Shown here piece after piece: positions 49,491 through 57,458 of a stretch of DNA of 64,000 nucleotides (position 1 is the first letter of the stretch; every line of letters starts with the position of its first letter). The DNA comes from Clostridia bacterium (lineage in GTDB: Bacteria; Bacillota; Clostridia; Christensenellales; Pumilibacteraceae), in contig JAGAPD010000049.1 in NCBI GenBank assembly GCA_017623435.1, positions 1 to 64,000 on the forward strand, given 5' to 3'. The notes below the pieces were generated by a model. The model was not told the origin of the DNA. It made no database searches and saw only the letters and a program-made list of their open reading frames with translations. Both the position numbers and the translations under genes were made by a program.

Positions 49491-50585
49491 ATGGGATTAC
49501 TCAAAAATATTGAATGGACGGACGACAGCAGAGATACTATCGTATATAAGTACAATATGAAAAACGACTACGTAAGTCGTGGCTCGGTGCTTACCGTTCG
49601 TGACGGTCAGGCGGCTATTTTCGCGCATAAGGGTAAAATGGCTGACGTTTTTCTGCCCGGATTTTACAAGCTTGATACCGATTCTATTCCTATCATAACC
49701 GCGCTTATGTCCTGGAAGTACGGATTTGAAAATCCTTTCCGCTCGGATATATATTACGTTTCCACCCGTCAGTTTACGGGACAAAAGTGGGGCACGGCTA
49801 ATCCTATTATTATTCGTGACCGCGATTACGGAGCGGTGCGCGTGCGCGGATACGGTAGTTATTCGTTTAGAGTGGACGATCCGTACGTGTTTATGCAGGA
49901 AATTTCGGGAACTGCAGGCTCGTATTCTACGCACGACATTACCGAATATCTTAAAAGCATGGTCGTAACGGGCATTTCCGACGCTATCGGCGAGAGCAAA
50001 ATACCCATTTTGGATATGGCGGCAAACCTTATTGAGCTTGGCGAAATCGTTAGAAATTCCCTCCAGCCCTCTTTCAAAGCAATGGGACTTGAAATCACGA
50101 AGTTCGTGTTCGAAAACTTCTCGATGCCCAAAGAGCTTGAGGAGGCGCTTGATAAGAACGCGTCTATGGGTATGCTCCGCGGAAACTTGGACGTTTACAC
50201 CACCGTGGCGCAGGCTGACGCGCTTAAGGAGGCGGCTAAAAATCCCGGAATGGCAGGCTCGGCTATGGGCGCAGGTATGGGACTTGGAATGGGCGCTATG
50301 TTCGCTGATATGTACAAAAATCAGCAAAACGTACCCGCGCAACAGCAACAAGAAAGCAAAATTGCTTGTCCTAAATGCGGAGCAAAGGTGAGTGAAGACG
50401 CGAAATTCTGTCCCGAGTGCGGTAGCGCTATGGGTAACGTTTGCCCTAAGTGCGGAGCAAGTGTGAAACAGGGCGCGAAGTTCTGCTGTGAGTGTGGCGC
50501 AAAGCTTACTGCAGTTTGTCCTAGCTGTGGTGCAGAGGTTAAACCGGGCTCAAAATTCTGTCCCGAGTGTGGTGAAAAACTTTAA
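49491..50585 (+). CDS. YdjI-like SPFH-domain protein with three zinc ribbons
   Basis: 364 residues. An SPFH/band-7-like domain (about 1-225), a glycine/methionine-rich hinge (GSAMGAGMGLGMGAMF), a Q-rich link and then three CPxCG..C(P/C)ECG zinc ribbons (about 289-364). No transmembrane helix is obvious, so membrane contact must be through partners. B. subtilis YdjI has this plan and acts with YdjG/YdjH to bring the PspA-like protein YdjF to the membrane. The stop overlaps the next start (TAATG). Confidence 0.85.
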   Translation: MGLLKNIEWTDDSRDTIVYKYNMKNDYVSRGSVLTVRDGQAAIFAHKGKMADVFLPGFYKLDTDSIPIITALMSWKYGFENPFRSDIYYVSTRQFTGQKWGTANPIIIRDRDYGAVRVRGYGSYSFRVDDPYVFMQEISGTAGSYSTHDITEYLKSMVVTGISDAIGESKIPILDMAANLIELGEIVRNSLQPSFKAMGLEITKFVFENFSMPKELEEALDKNASMGMLRGNLDVYTTVAQADALKEAAKNPGMAGSAMGAGMGLGMGAMFADMYKNQQNVPAQQQQESKIACPKCGAKVSEDAKFCPECGSAMGNVCPKCGASVKQGAKFCCECGAKLTAVCPSCGAEVKPGSKFCPECGEKL

Positions 50586-51676
50586 TGGAAGAAGAAAAGG
50601 TAACGTTTGACGGCTCGGAAATCGAGACCGAAGCTAATATAGAAAAGTGCCCTGGCTGTGGCGCGAACATGGTTTTTTCGCCTGAAAAGCAAGCGCTTGA
50701 ATGTCCGTACTGCGGAACGGTCGCAACCATCGAGAATTCTTTTGGCGAGGAAATACGCTTTGCGAACCTGCTTAGCAGTGCAAGCACTTGGGCGGACGAA
50801 ACGCACGTGTTTAGATGCGAAAACTGTGGCGCAAGGACGGTGCTTGACCGAACGGAAATTGCAAAAACCTGTTCGTTTTGCGGTACGACTAATATCGTTG
50901 AGACGGATGAGCTTTCTGGACTTAAGCCTAACGCCGTCGTGCCCTTCCGCTTGACGGTGCAAAACGCAATCGAGCGCGTCAAGACTTGGGTAAAGCGTAA
51001 ATTTTTCGCTCCGGGCAAGTTCAAAAAGAGCGTAACGCCCGAAAACGTGAGCGGACTTTATACGCCCGCTTTTACCTACGACGCGCAAACGCACTCCACG
51101 TATAGTGGCGTTTTGGGAAAATACGAGTACCGCACGCGCAGGGTGAACGGTAAAACGGTACGCGAACGCTATACGCGATACTTCCATATCGGTGGATCGC
51201 ATGAACTGTTTTTTGACGACGTGCTTATTCAGGCGTCGAGCGGAATCAGTCAAGGTTCGATTGACAAACTGCAACCTTTTGGCACGAGCGACAGCAAGGA
51301 ATACGCGAAAGAATATCTTAGCGGATTCACCGCGAGCCAGTACACGAAGGACGGACTTGCTTGCTGGGAGGAGGCGAAAACTCGTATGAACGGCAGGATA
51401 CGTAGTGCGATATTATCGCGTTACGTGTACGACGTGGTGTCCTCGCTAAACGTAGATACGAATTATAGCAACGTGACGTATAAGTACGTTTTGCTACCCG
51501 TTTACATAGGTCACTGTGGCTGGAAAAATAAGATTTACAACTTCTTCGTTAACGGCTATAACGGTAACGTCACGGGCAAAACACCCGTATCCGTTTGGAA
51601 GGTGCTTGCCGTCGTTTTGGCAGGGCTTGCCGTGGTGGGAGGACTGTTCGCGCTCGTTTATTTTACTGGCGGTTGA
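50585..51676 (+). CDS. YdjG-like zinc-ribbon membrane protein
   Basis: 363 residues. The N-terminal ~100 residues hold two zinc-ribbon units (CPGCGANMVF..CPYCG and CENCGARTVL..CSFCG), a central soluble domain follows (about 115-315, with RYTRYFHIGGSHELFFDDV), and one C-terminal transmembrane helix (about 336-360). This matches B. subtilis YdjG, which forms a membrane complex with YdjH. The start overlaps the SPFH gene stop, so they form one operon. No PspA-like gene is adjacent. Confidence 0.82.
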   Translation: MEEEKVTFDGSEIETEANIEKCPGCGANMVFSPEKQALECPYCGTVATIENSFGEEIRFANLLSSASTWADETHVFRCENCGARTVLDRTEIAKTCSFCGTTNIVETDELSGLKPNAVVPFRLTVQNAIERVKTWVKRKFFAPGKFKKSVTPENVSGLYTPAFTYDAQTHSTYSGVLGKYEYRTRRVNGKTVRERYTRYFHIGGSHELFFDDVLIQASSGISQGSIDKLQPFGTSDSKEYAKEYLSGFTASQYTKDGLACWEEAKTRMNGRIRSAILSRYVYDVVSSLNVDTNYSNVTYKYVLLPVYIGHCGWKNKIYNFFVNGYNGNVTGKTPVSVWKVLAVVLAGLAVVGGLFALVYFTGG

Positions 51677-51705
51677 TGAAATAAATAGTTTTAAGGAGGT
51701 TAATT

Positions 51706-52158
51706 ATGAATAAAAGCTTCGTTTACAAGTTAATTATAGGTATCGTGGGTGTGTGTAGCGCGGTGATGTGGCTTATCGGCGCTATCACGGGCGGTGTGCT
51801 TGGATTTTTTACGCTCGGATGGGCGATCGCGGTCTTTTCGGGAATTACGGGCTTGGTTTTCGTCATTCGCGCGTTCTTGGATAAAACTAACGTTCAGCTA
51901 AAAAGATTTTACGTTTATTTCGGTTGCGCGCTGATCGGCGTGTGCGTGTTTGCGGTTATCGGCGAGCTTTTCGTCGTTCAGGACAAACTTATTATGCCTA
52001 TTATTGCAGTCGTGATTACCGTCGCGCTTTTGCTTGGATTCCTCGCAATCGGGGGCAAAAAGTGGGACGAGGGCGATAATCAAAAGCCCGGATATAAGAC
52101 TTATCGCGAAAGAAAGGCGGAAGAAGAGCAAGCAAAGTCGCAAGACGAAAATAAGTAA
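51706..52158 (+). CDS. Four-TM membrane protein, third gene of the SPFH operon
   Basis: 150 residues: four hydrophobic helices (about 6-28, 32-55, 67-88, 93-113), then a charged tail (KTYRERKAEEEQAKSQDENK). AAGGAGG ahead of the ATG. Not recognised, and not similar to YdjH by eye. It may anchor the SPFH protein at the membrane (inference from the operon). Confidence 0.75.
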   Translation: MNKSFVYKLIIGIVGVCSAVMWLIGAITGGVLGFFTLGWAIAVFSGITGLVFVIRAFLDKTNVQLKRFYVYFGCALIGVCVFAVIGELFVVQDKLIMPIIAVVITVALLLGFLAIGGKKWDEGDNQKPGYKTYRERKAEEEQAKSQDENK

Positions 52159-52164
52159 ATAACT

Positions 52165-52195
52165 AAAACGGCGTGGTGCGTACTACGCCGTTTTT
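52165..52195 (+). terminator. Terminator of the SPFH operon
   Basis: AAAACGGCGTGGT pairs with (A)CTACGCCGTTTT with one G-T pair; T run after. ACGGC family. Confidence 0.87.
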
Positions 52196-52277
52196 CATTT
52201 TAAATGGTTTTAAAGTTAAATTTTAAAAAATAAAAAATATTTTTCATAACTTTTTGTCAAAAACACCCTCAAAACGA

Positions 52278-52306
52278 TTGATTATTTTTTAAATTTGAGT
52301 TATAAT
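52278..52306 (+). promoter_or_regulatory. Promoter of the tRNA-Thr locus
   Basis: TTGATT (52278-52283), 17-bp spacer, TATAAT (52301-52306). The start near 52313 lies ahead of two tRNA fragments and the intact tRNA. Confidence 0.78.
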
Positions 52307-52336
52307 AACATACGCTAACGAAAGATGCTGATAAAT

Positions 52337-52377
52337 GCTGATATGGTTCAGTTGGACCACGTCCTGTTAAGGGCGAG
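52337..52377 (+). pseudogene. tRNA-Thr remnant, 5' half
   Basis: GCTGATATGGTTCAGTTGG matches the acceptor 5' strand and D-arm of the intact tRNA-Thr, followed by a decayed anticodon arm (CACGTCC..GGGCGAG). The rest is lost. Further scraps (GCTGATAA near 52328, GCTGATAT at 52413) surround it. Confidence 0.8.
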
Positions 52378-52464
52378 CGAAAAGTTAGTGAACTAAATAA
52401 GTTGATAATCTGCTGATATACTCGCTACGCTCGTGGCGTTCGCCTGCTACGCAGGCTCGGCTGA

Positions 52465-52485
52465 AGGCTCAGTTGGTATAGTGTG
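52465..52485 (+). pseudogene. tRNA-Thr remnant, D-arm scrap
   Basis: The stretch GGCTCAGTTGGTATAGTG repeats the D-arm of the tRNA that begins at 52486. Just upstream is GC-rich sequence with small inverted repeats (CTCGCTACGCTCG), also found again at 52607-52622 behind the tRNA. Confidence 0.65.
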
Positions 52486-52561
<76 letters not shown>

Positions 52562-52562
52562 A

Positions 52563-52597
52563 AAAAAAGAGACTACGTTTCGTAGTCTCTTTTTTTA
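52563..52597 (+). terminator. Terminator of the tRNA-Thr unit
   Basis: AAAAAAAGAGACTACG pairs with CGTAGTCTCTTTTTTT around a 3-base loop; a long T run. Confidence 0.93.
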
Positions 52598-52740
52598 TGG
52601 AGCTGGGCGTTCGCTACGCTCGGCTAAACAGCTCCATAAAGAAGAACTAAGCAACACATAGTTCTTTTCTTTATTCCGTTGGGCGTTACAATGTGGGCAT
52701 TATTATAGATAAAACTATAAATTAGATTTACTAAATGGTA

Positions 52741-52769
52741 TTGACAACGGGAATTTAATGCGGTATAAT
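52741..52769 (+). promoter_or_regulatory. Promoter of the GH78 gene
   Basis: TTGACA (52741-52746), 17-bp spacer, TATAAT (52764-52769). The in-frame ATG at 52758 lies inside the spacer, so translation must begin further on, at 52806. Confidence 0.87.
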
Positions 52770-52805
52770 AAGCGTATATTTTACGTGGCTAAACAGGGGT
52801 GGACG

Positions 52806-54902
52806 ATGGGGAAAGGTTTTATTGAACTGAATGGAAGAAAGGAAGAGTTGTTTTACAGTCCTTCCGTTTTATTTCGCAAAAAATTTAATTTGACCGTATT
52901 GCCCGAAAAAGTCACGATGCGAGTATGTGGGCTGGGCTTAGGCGTGTACTATATCAACGGACAAAAAGTCACGGACGACGTGTTCTTAACGCCCGTAGCC
53001 GATTACCGCAAAACGCTTTGGTACACGGAGTACGACGTTACGCGTCTATTAAAAGAGGGCGAAAATATCGTTTGCGCAGAGGTGGGCAACGGCTTTTATA
53101 ACGAGAATTTCAAAAGCGCTTGGCATCACGACGAGGCAGAATGGCGAAGTGCGCCTTGTTTGTGGCTACAACTTTTTTGCGACGAAGTAATTTTGCAAAC
53201 GGACGAGAGTTGGAGAGCAAAAGCGAGCGAGGCGACCTTTTATAATCAGCTCAGAAGTGGCGAGTATTACGACAGTCGTAAGGCGGAAAGCTGGACCGAG
53301 AATAATTATAACGATAGCGAGTGGGCGAGTGCGAGCTTTGCGAAAAAGCAACCGCAAGGCAAGTTGGTTAAATGTGAGTGCGAGCCTATGCGAGAGTGCG
53401 AGCGTTACGCGCCTGTAAATATCGCAAAAAACGATAACGGTTACGTCTTTGATTTCGGTGTGAACGTTTCGGGCTACGCGCAACTTGATATTTGCGCTGA
53501 CGAAGGAAGGGAAATTATTTTGGCGTACGCAGAAGAGGTGGACGAGAAGGGCGACTTAAAGTTAAACGGTTGCGGTTGTTATTATCCTGACGTGCCCTTT
53601 CAGACAGATAAGTTCATTTGTAACGGAAAACGCACGGTTTGGAAACCGCAGTTTACCTATCACGGATTTCGGTACGTGGAGGTGCGCGGACTGACGGAAA
53701 AGCCGGATAAGAGCTTGCTGACGGCGATTTTCACGCATCAGGCTTTGGCGCAAACTTCGACCTTTAACTGTTCGGACGAGACGCTCAATAAAATCTGGAG
53801 TGCAGGAATACGATCGACGCTTTCAAATACTTTCTATTCGCTGACCGACTGTCCTACGCGCGAAAAATTGGGGTGGACGAACGATTCGCAGGCGTCGCTT
53901 GAACAGTTTTTATTCAATTTTGAGGGCGAAAAACTGCTTGAAAAGTGGCTGGTTGATATTTGCGACACGATGAACGCTGAGGGCGATTTGTCTGGCGTAG
54001 CGCCTTCGCCTGACTGGGGCTACGGTCACGGGCCGGTATGCAACGGCATAATTTTCACTTTGCCCTACCTTTTGTATAAATATTGCGGAAATTATAGCGC
54101 GGTGGAGTACGCGCTCCCATATATGACGCGCTATTACGAGTACTTAAAAGCGCATTTGGGTGAGTCGTCGTTGGGCGACTGGACGGGCTACCGTTTTTAC
54201 GCAACGCCTATTGACTTTATTGAAAAAATATACCTATATATGTTCACGAGCATTTTCGTTGAACTTAAAAAAGATTACGCGCTTGAACGCGAAAAGTGGC
54301 AAAACGACCTTGAGCGTTATATAGAAAATGGACGGTGCGTCGTTGACGAGCAAAGCGCAATTTCGGCGTTAATCGTGCTTGGGATGGGCGACGAAAAGAC
54401 GCTTGGCGCGCAGTTGGTTGAAAATATTGAAAGAGTGGATAGACATATGAAAACGGGTATGTTTGGCGCGCAGTTTTTGTATAAGGCGTTGGAGAAAATA
54501 GGGCGCACGGATTTGGCGTATTGCGTTATAACCAACCCGAGCGAGCCGTCGTTTAGGGTGTGGATTGAGCAGGGTGCAACGACGCTTTGGGAGTCGTTTG
54601 ATACTGACGCGCGCACGCTGTCAAAAAATCATCACATGTTCTCTAACGTTTTGTATTTCTTCGTGGAAAGTATATGCGGAGCAAAGCGTTTGTCAAAAAA
54701 TCGCTATAACGTATGCGCGAAATTCGTACCTCAGTTGTCGTTTGCTGAGTGTAGTCGAGTTAGTCGTGACGGTGCATTTTCGATTAAATGGGAAAGAGAA
54801 AACGGTGTGGTAAAAGTCACGCTTTCGGCAAGCGGTGAGGTCGTTTTAGAATACAAAAACGAAAAAATAGAAAGTGAAACGAGAGTGTTTTATATTGAAT
54901 GA
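52806..54902 (+). CDS. Alpha-L-rhamnosidase, GH78
   Basis: 698 residues, no signal peptide. An N-terminal beta-sandwich with the rhamnose-binding-like region (GLGVYYINGQKV, GEYYDSRKAE) and an (alpha/alpha)6 barrel with the signature DCPTREKLGWTND (from about residue 348), GDWTGYRF, and ATTLWESFD with the likely general base (about 592-597). It removes alpha-L-rhamnose from plant glycosides or pectin fragments. ATG 52806 follows AGGGGTGG and lies after the promoter start; upstream ATG 52758 is not transcribed. A terminator-like hairpin separates it from the GH32 gene. Confidence 0.85.
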   Translation: MGKGFIELNGRKEELFYSPSVLFRKKFNLTVLPEKVTMRVCGLGLGVYYINGQKVTDDVFLTPVADYRKTLWYTEYDVTRLLKEGENIVCAEVGNGFYNENFKSAWHHDEAEWRSAPCLWLQLFCDEVILQTDESWRAKASEATFYNQLRSGEYYDSRKAESWTENNYNDSEWASASFAKKQPQGKLVKCECEPMRECERYAPVNIAKNDNGYVFDFGVNVSGYAQLDICADEGREIILAYAEEVDEKGDLKLNGCGCYYPDVPFQTDKFICNGKRTVWKPQFTYHGFRYVEVRGLTEKPDKSLLTAIFTHQALAQTSTFNCSDETLNKIWSAGIRSTLSNTFYSLTDCPTREKLGWTNDSQASLEQFLFNFEGEKLLEKWLVDICDTMNAEGDLSGVAPSPDWGYGHGPVCNGIIFTLPYLLYKYCGNYSAVEYALPYMTRYYEYLKAHLGESSLGDWTGYRFYATPIDFIEKIYLYMFTSIFVELKKDYALEREKWQNDLERYIENGRCVVDEQSAISALIVLGMGDEKTLGAQLVENIERVDRHMKTGMFGAQFLYKALEKIGRTDLAYCVITNPSEPSFRVWIEQGATTLWESFDTDARTLSKNHHMFSNVLYFFVESICGAKRLSKNRYNVCAKFVPQLSFAECSRVSRDGAFSIKWERENGVVKVTLSASGEVVLEYKNEKIESETRVFYIE

Positions 54903-54905
54903 AAA

Positions 54906-54936
54906 TAAAAACGGGGCATAACGTTATGCGCCGTTT
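54906..54936 (+). terminator. Terminator or attenuator between GH78 and GH32 genes
   Basis: AAAACGG-g-GCATAAC pairs with GTTATGC-g-CCGTTTT (one G/G mismatch). No promoter is visible between it and the GH32 start 20 bases later, so it may only lower GH32 expression. Confidence 0.78.
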
Positions 54937-54955
54937 TATAAAAAAGGGAGCAAAA

Positions 54956-56053
54956 ATGGATTATTTGGCGAAACTTAAATATCATTACAAGCCTAAAAAA
55001 GGCTGGGTGAACGATCCTAATGGGTTAGTTTATTTTGACGGATACTATCATATTTTTTATCAGCATTCGCCTGATTTTGAACAGCCGTGGCATCAAGCTA
55101 TGCACTGGGGACACGCACGCACGAAAGACTTTTTGACTTACGAGGAACTACCCGTTGCGCTTTACCCTGATTGCGATTACGACTGCGACGGGTGTTGGTC
55201 GGGCACGGCGGTGGTTAAGGGTGACACCTTATATCTTTTGTATGCGTCCGTTAAAAAGGTGGACGGTCAAAAAGTTCAAACGATGAGCGTAGCGTATTCA
55301 AAGGACGGAATTCACTTTGAAAAGTACACTGGCAATCCCGTAATTGGCGCTTATCCTGCTGACGGAGGTCCTGATTTTCGCGATCCTGCCGTGTGTGAGG
55401 TGGACGGAGAGTATTATTGCGTTATGGCGACTGGACACGAAAAAAGTAAGACGGGACGACTGCTTTTATATAAAAGTCGCGACTTGCTTTCGTGGGAGTA
55501 CGGAGGCGTAATGCACGAGTGGGAGGAGTGCGTATATACTGAATGCCCGTCGCTAATGAGGACGGACGACGGATTTTTGCTGACTGCGTCCATTTGTCCG
55601 ATAGAAAAGCAAAGATATTTTTGCATAACGTACGGGCGTTTTGACGGGCATAAGTACGTAATCGAGGACACCGCTGAGGTGGATAAAGGCCCTGATCAGT
55701 ACGCAGGACAAGTTTTTTCGGATAATAAGGGGCGAAAAATTCTCGTGACTTGGATACCCGGGTGGAAATATATCGGCTACGCGCAAAAGGACGTTGGGTG
55801 TATGAGTATTCCGCGCGAGATTAAGCGTGAAAACGGCAAAATCACTGCTTACCCCGTTGAAGAGGTACGCCATCTTCTCCGCGATAGCGACGACGCCGTA
55901 AAGCGTACGGAAAAAGGCTTTATCGTTGAAAGGACGAACAGAGAACCGCTCGTTTACGAAGGGGAAATAAGGGATATCAAGATACTGCGCGACGAGTTTA
56001 TTTTAGAAATTTTCGTCAACGTCGGTGAAGAAGTTTACTCCGTTTTGTTATGA
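54956..56053 (+). CDS. GH32 beta-fructosidase / sucrose-6-phosphate hydrolase, shortened C-terminus
   Basis: 365 residues, cytoplasmic. Five-bladed propeller with nucleophile D20 in WVNDPNG, transition-state D143 in FRDP and acid/base E196 in ECPS. The propeller is complete (to about 310), but the C-terminal beta-sandwich has only ~50 residues, against 150-180 in invertases; the usual closing ILEIFVNVGEEVYS remains, so the middle of the sandwich was lost. It splits beta-fructosides such as sucrose or its 6-phosphate. No fructokinase or sugar transporter is next to it. AAGGGAG precedes the ATG. Confidence 0.87.
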   Translation: MDYLAKLKYHYKPKKGWVNDPNGLVYFDGYYHIFYQHSPDFEQPWHQAMHWGHARTKDFLTYEELPVALYPDCDYDCDGCWSGTAVVKGDTLYLLYASVKKVDGQKVQTMSVAYSKDGIHFEKYTGNPVIGAYPADGGPDFRDPAVCEVDGEYYCVMATGHEKSKTGRLLLYKSRDLLSWEYGGVMHEWEECVYTECPSLMRTDDGFLLTASICPIEKQRYFCITYGRFDGHKYVIEDTAEVDKGPDQYAGQVFSDNKGRKILVTWIPGWKYIGYAQKDVGCMSIPREIKRENGKITAYPVEEVRHLLRDSDDAVKRTEKGFIVERTNREPLVYEGEIRDIKILRDEFILEIFVNVGEEVYSVLL

Positions 56054-56061
56054 ATAAAAAT

Positions 56062-56092
56062 AAAAACGGCTACCTACGTGGGTGGCCGTTTT
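56062..56092. terminator. Bidirectional terminator between GH32 and the antiporter gene
   Basis: AAAACGGCTACC..GGTGGCCGTTTT with G-T pairs, A run before and T run after. ACGGC family. Confidence 0.84.
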
Positions 56093-56104
56093 GCTGTTTT
56101 TAGA

Positions 56105-57130
56105 TTAAAGCACGAATTGTAGCGTTACGTACGCGGCGTAGATAGCCAAAAGGATATAGCCTTGTACCTTTGATAATTTTCCGCGGATAAGCGTGGGAAC
56201 GGTAAGAAGAGTCATAACGCCTAACATTACGGGGATGTCGATTACGAGAGACGCGTTAATTCCGCCTACGAGCACGCCTACGGGAACGGAGAAGGGTGCG
56301 ATAGAAATTGCGATACCGCTAACGAGCACGAGGTTAAAGAGGTTTGCGCCGATAAGGTTGCCAAGAGATAGCGCACCACGGCCTTTTATAAGCGAAGTAA
56401 TTGCCGTTACGAGCTCGGGAAGAGAAGTGCCAAGCGCTACGAAAGTAAGCGCGATAACCGTTTCAGGAACGCCCAAAGTCGTTGCAATGAAAGTGCCCTT
56501 GTTTACCAAAAGGTCAGCACCCACTGCGATAACTGCTGCGCCAAGAATGAGGAAGAGCAGATCTTTCCAAAGGGGCGAAGAATTTTCTTCTTCGCTGGGT
56601 TGTAAGCTTTCTTCGGGATCAAGCAGTTTTATTTGTGGCTCTTTTGCTGCGGAGAAGGCTTTTATGACGGTAAAAACCATATAGATTACGAAAACCGCCA
56701 AAAGCAAGATGCCCGCCCAGCGCGGAAATTCGCCTGCGAAGTATGCCATGCACGAATAAAATATTGCCACGCCAAAGAAGAAACAAACGGGGATGATAAG
56801 CGTTTTTCTATCAACTGACGCTGGCTTAATCGCGATAGTGATAGCCGCGATAAGCGCCGTGTTGCATATTATCGAGCCGATCGCGTTGCCGTAAGCCATT
56901 GCGCTTTGTCCGCCAGCCGCGCCCGTTGCCGACACCATAACCTCAGGTAGCGTCGTGCCGATAGATACTACCGTTGCGCCTATTAAGATATCGGGAATGT
57001 GAAAGCGTTTTGCGATTCCCGTCGCACCGTCCACGAACCAGTCGCCGCCTTTTATTAAAAGGATAAGGCCGAAGATAAACAGCAGTATAGCGTCTGCCAT
57101 TGCTCCGTCAGGGAAAATAAGAGAAATCAT
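56105..57130 (-). CDS. CaCA-family Na+/Ca2+ antiporter (YrbG-type)
   Basis: 341 residues in two homologous halves of about five helices. Each half has its alpha repeat: GTTLPEVMVSATGA with GNAIGSIICNTALI, and GTSLPELVTAITSL with GNLIGANLFNLVL, whose glutamates and asparagines bind the cation. An acidic loop lies between (about 175-200). It exports calcium (or sodium) by exchange. The ATG at 57130 has AAGGAG; 18 more in-frame codons upstream are rejected. Confidence 0.93.
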   Translation of the reverse strand: MISLIFPDGAMADAILLFIFGLILLIKGGDWFVDGATGIAKRFHIPDILIGATVVSIGTTLPEVMVSATGAAGGQSAMAYGNAIGSIICNTALIAAITIAIKPASVDRKTLIIPVCFFFGVAIFYSCMAYFAGEFPRWAGILLLAVFVIYMVFTVIKAFSAAKEPQIKLLDPEESLQPSEEENSSPLWKDLLFLILGAAVIAVGADLLVNKGTFIATTLGVPETVIALTFVALGTSLPELVTAITSLIKGRGALSLGNLIGANLFNLVLVSGIAISIAPFSVPVGVLVGGINASLVIDIPVMLGVMTLLTVPTLIRGKLSKVQGYILLAIYAAYVTLQFVL

Positions 57131-57202
57131 AATTTGCTCCTTGAGTATTTTGTGCATTGAAGCGCAATAATCGATACGAGCCACTTATCGTGACGTAGCC
57201 TT

Positions 57203-57231
57203 ATTATATTAAATAGAAACGCGCGTGTCAA
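57203..57231 (-). promoter_or_regulatory. Promoter of the antiporter gene
   Basis: Minus strand TTGACA (57226-57231), 17-bp spacer, TATAAT (57203-57208). It is one of two outward promoters in the 328-base gap 57131-57458. Confidence 0.87.
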
Positions 57232-57342
57232 GTGAAAAACCATAAGATTTAGGTTATATTTACCCAAAGTTTCTTCAAAACCGTGCAATTTTATGCATAA
57301 ATATAGTGCATAATGCATAAAACAAAAAATATTTAGAAAAAT

Positions 57343-57360
57343 ATTGAATATTTATGCAAA
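57343..57360 (+). promoter_or_regulatory. Candidate ArgR/AhrC box
   Basis: ATTGAATATTTATGCAAA fits the Bacillus ARG-box pattern (CATGAATAAAAATKCAAK) at most positions and lies 5 bases before the -35 of the amino-acid transporter operon. Related ATGCATAA-type sequences at 57293-57320 could be a second site. Confidence 0.5.
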
Positions 57361-57365
57361 AACAG

Positions 57366-57394
57366 TTGACAAAGTTAAATTAAGGGTATATAAT
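57366..57394 (+). promoter_or_regulatory. Promoter of the amino-acid ABC transporter operon
   Basis: TTGACA (57366-57371), 17-bp spacer, TATAAT (57389-57394); start near 57401, AAAGGAG before ATG 57459. Confidence 0.9.
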
Positions 57395-57458
57395 GGGGAT
57401 ACTTTTTGAGGCGATATTGCCTTTCGTGTTGAAATTCATTTTAAAGGAGATATAAATT

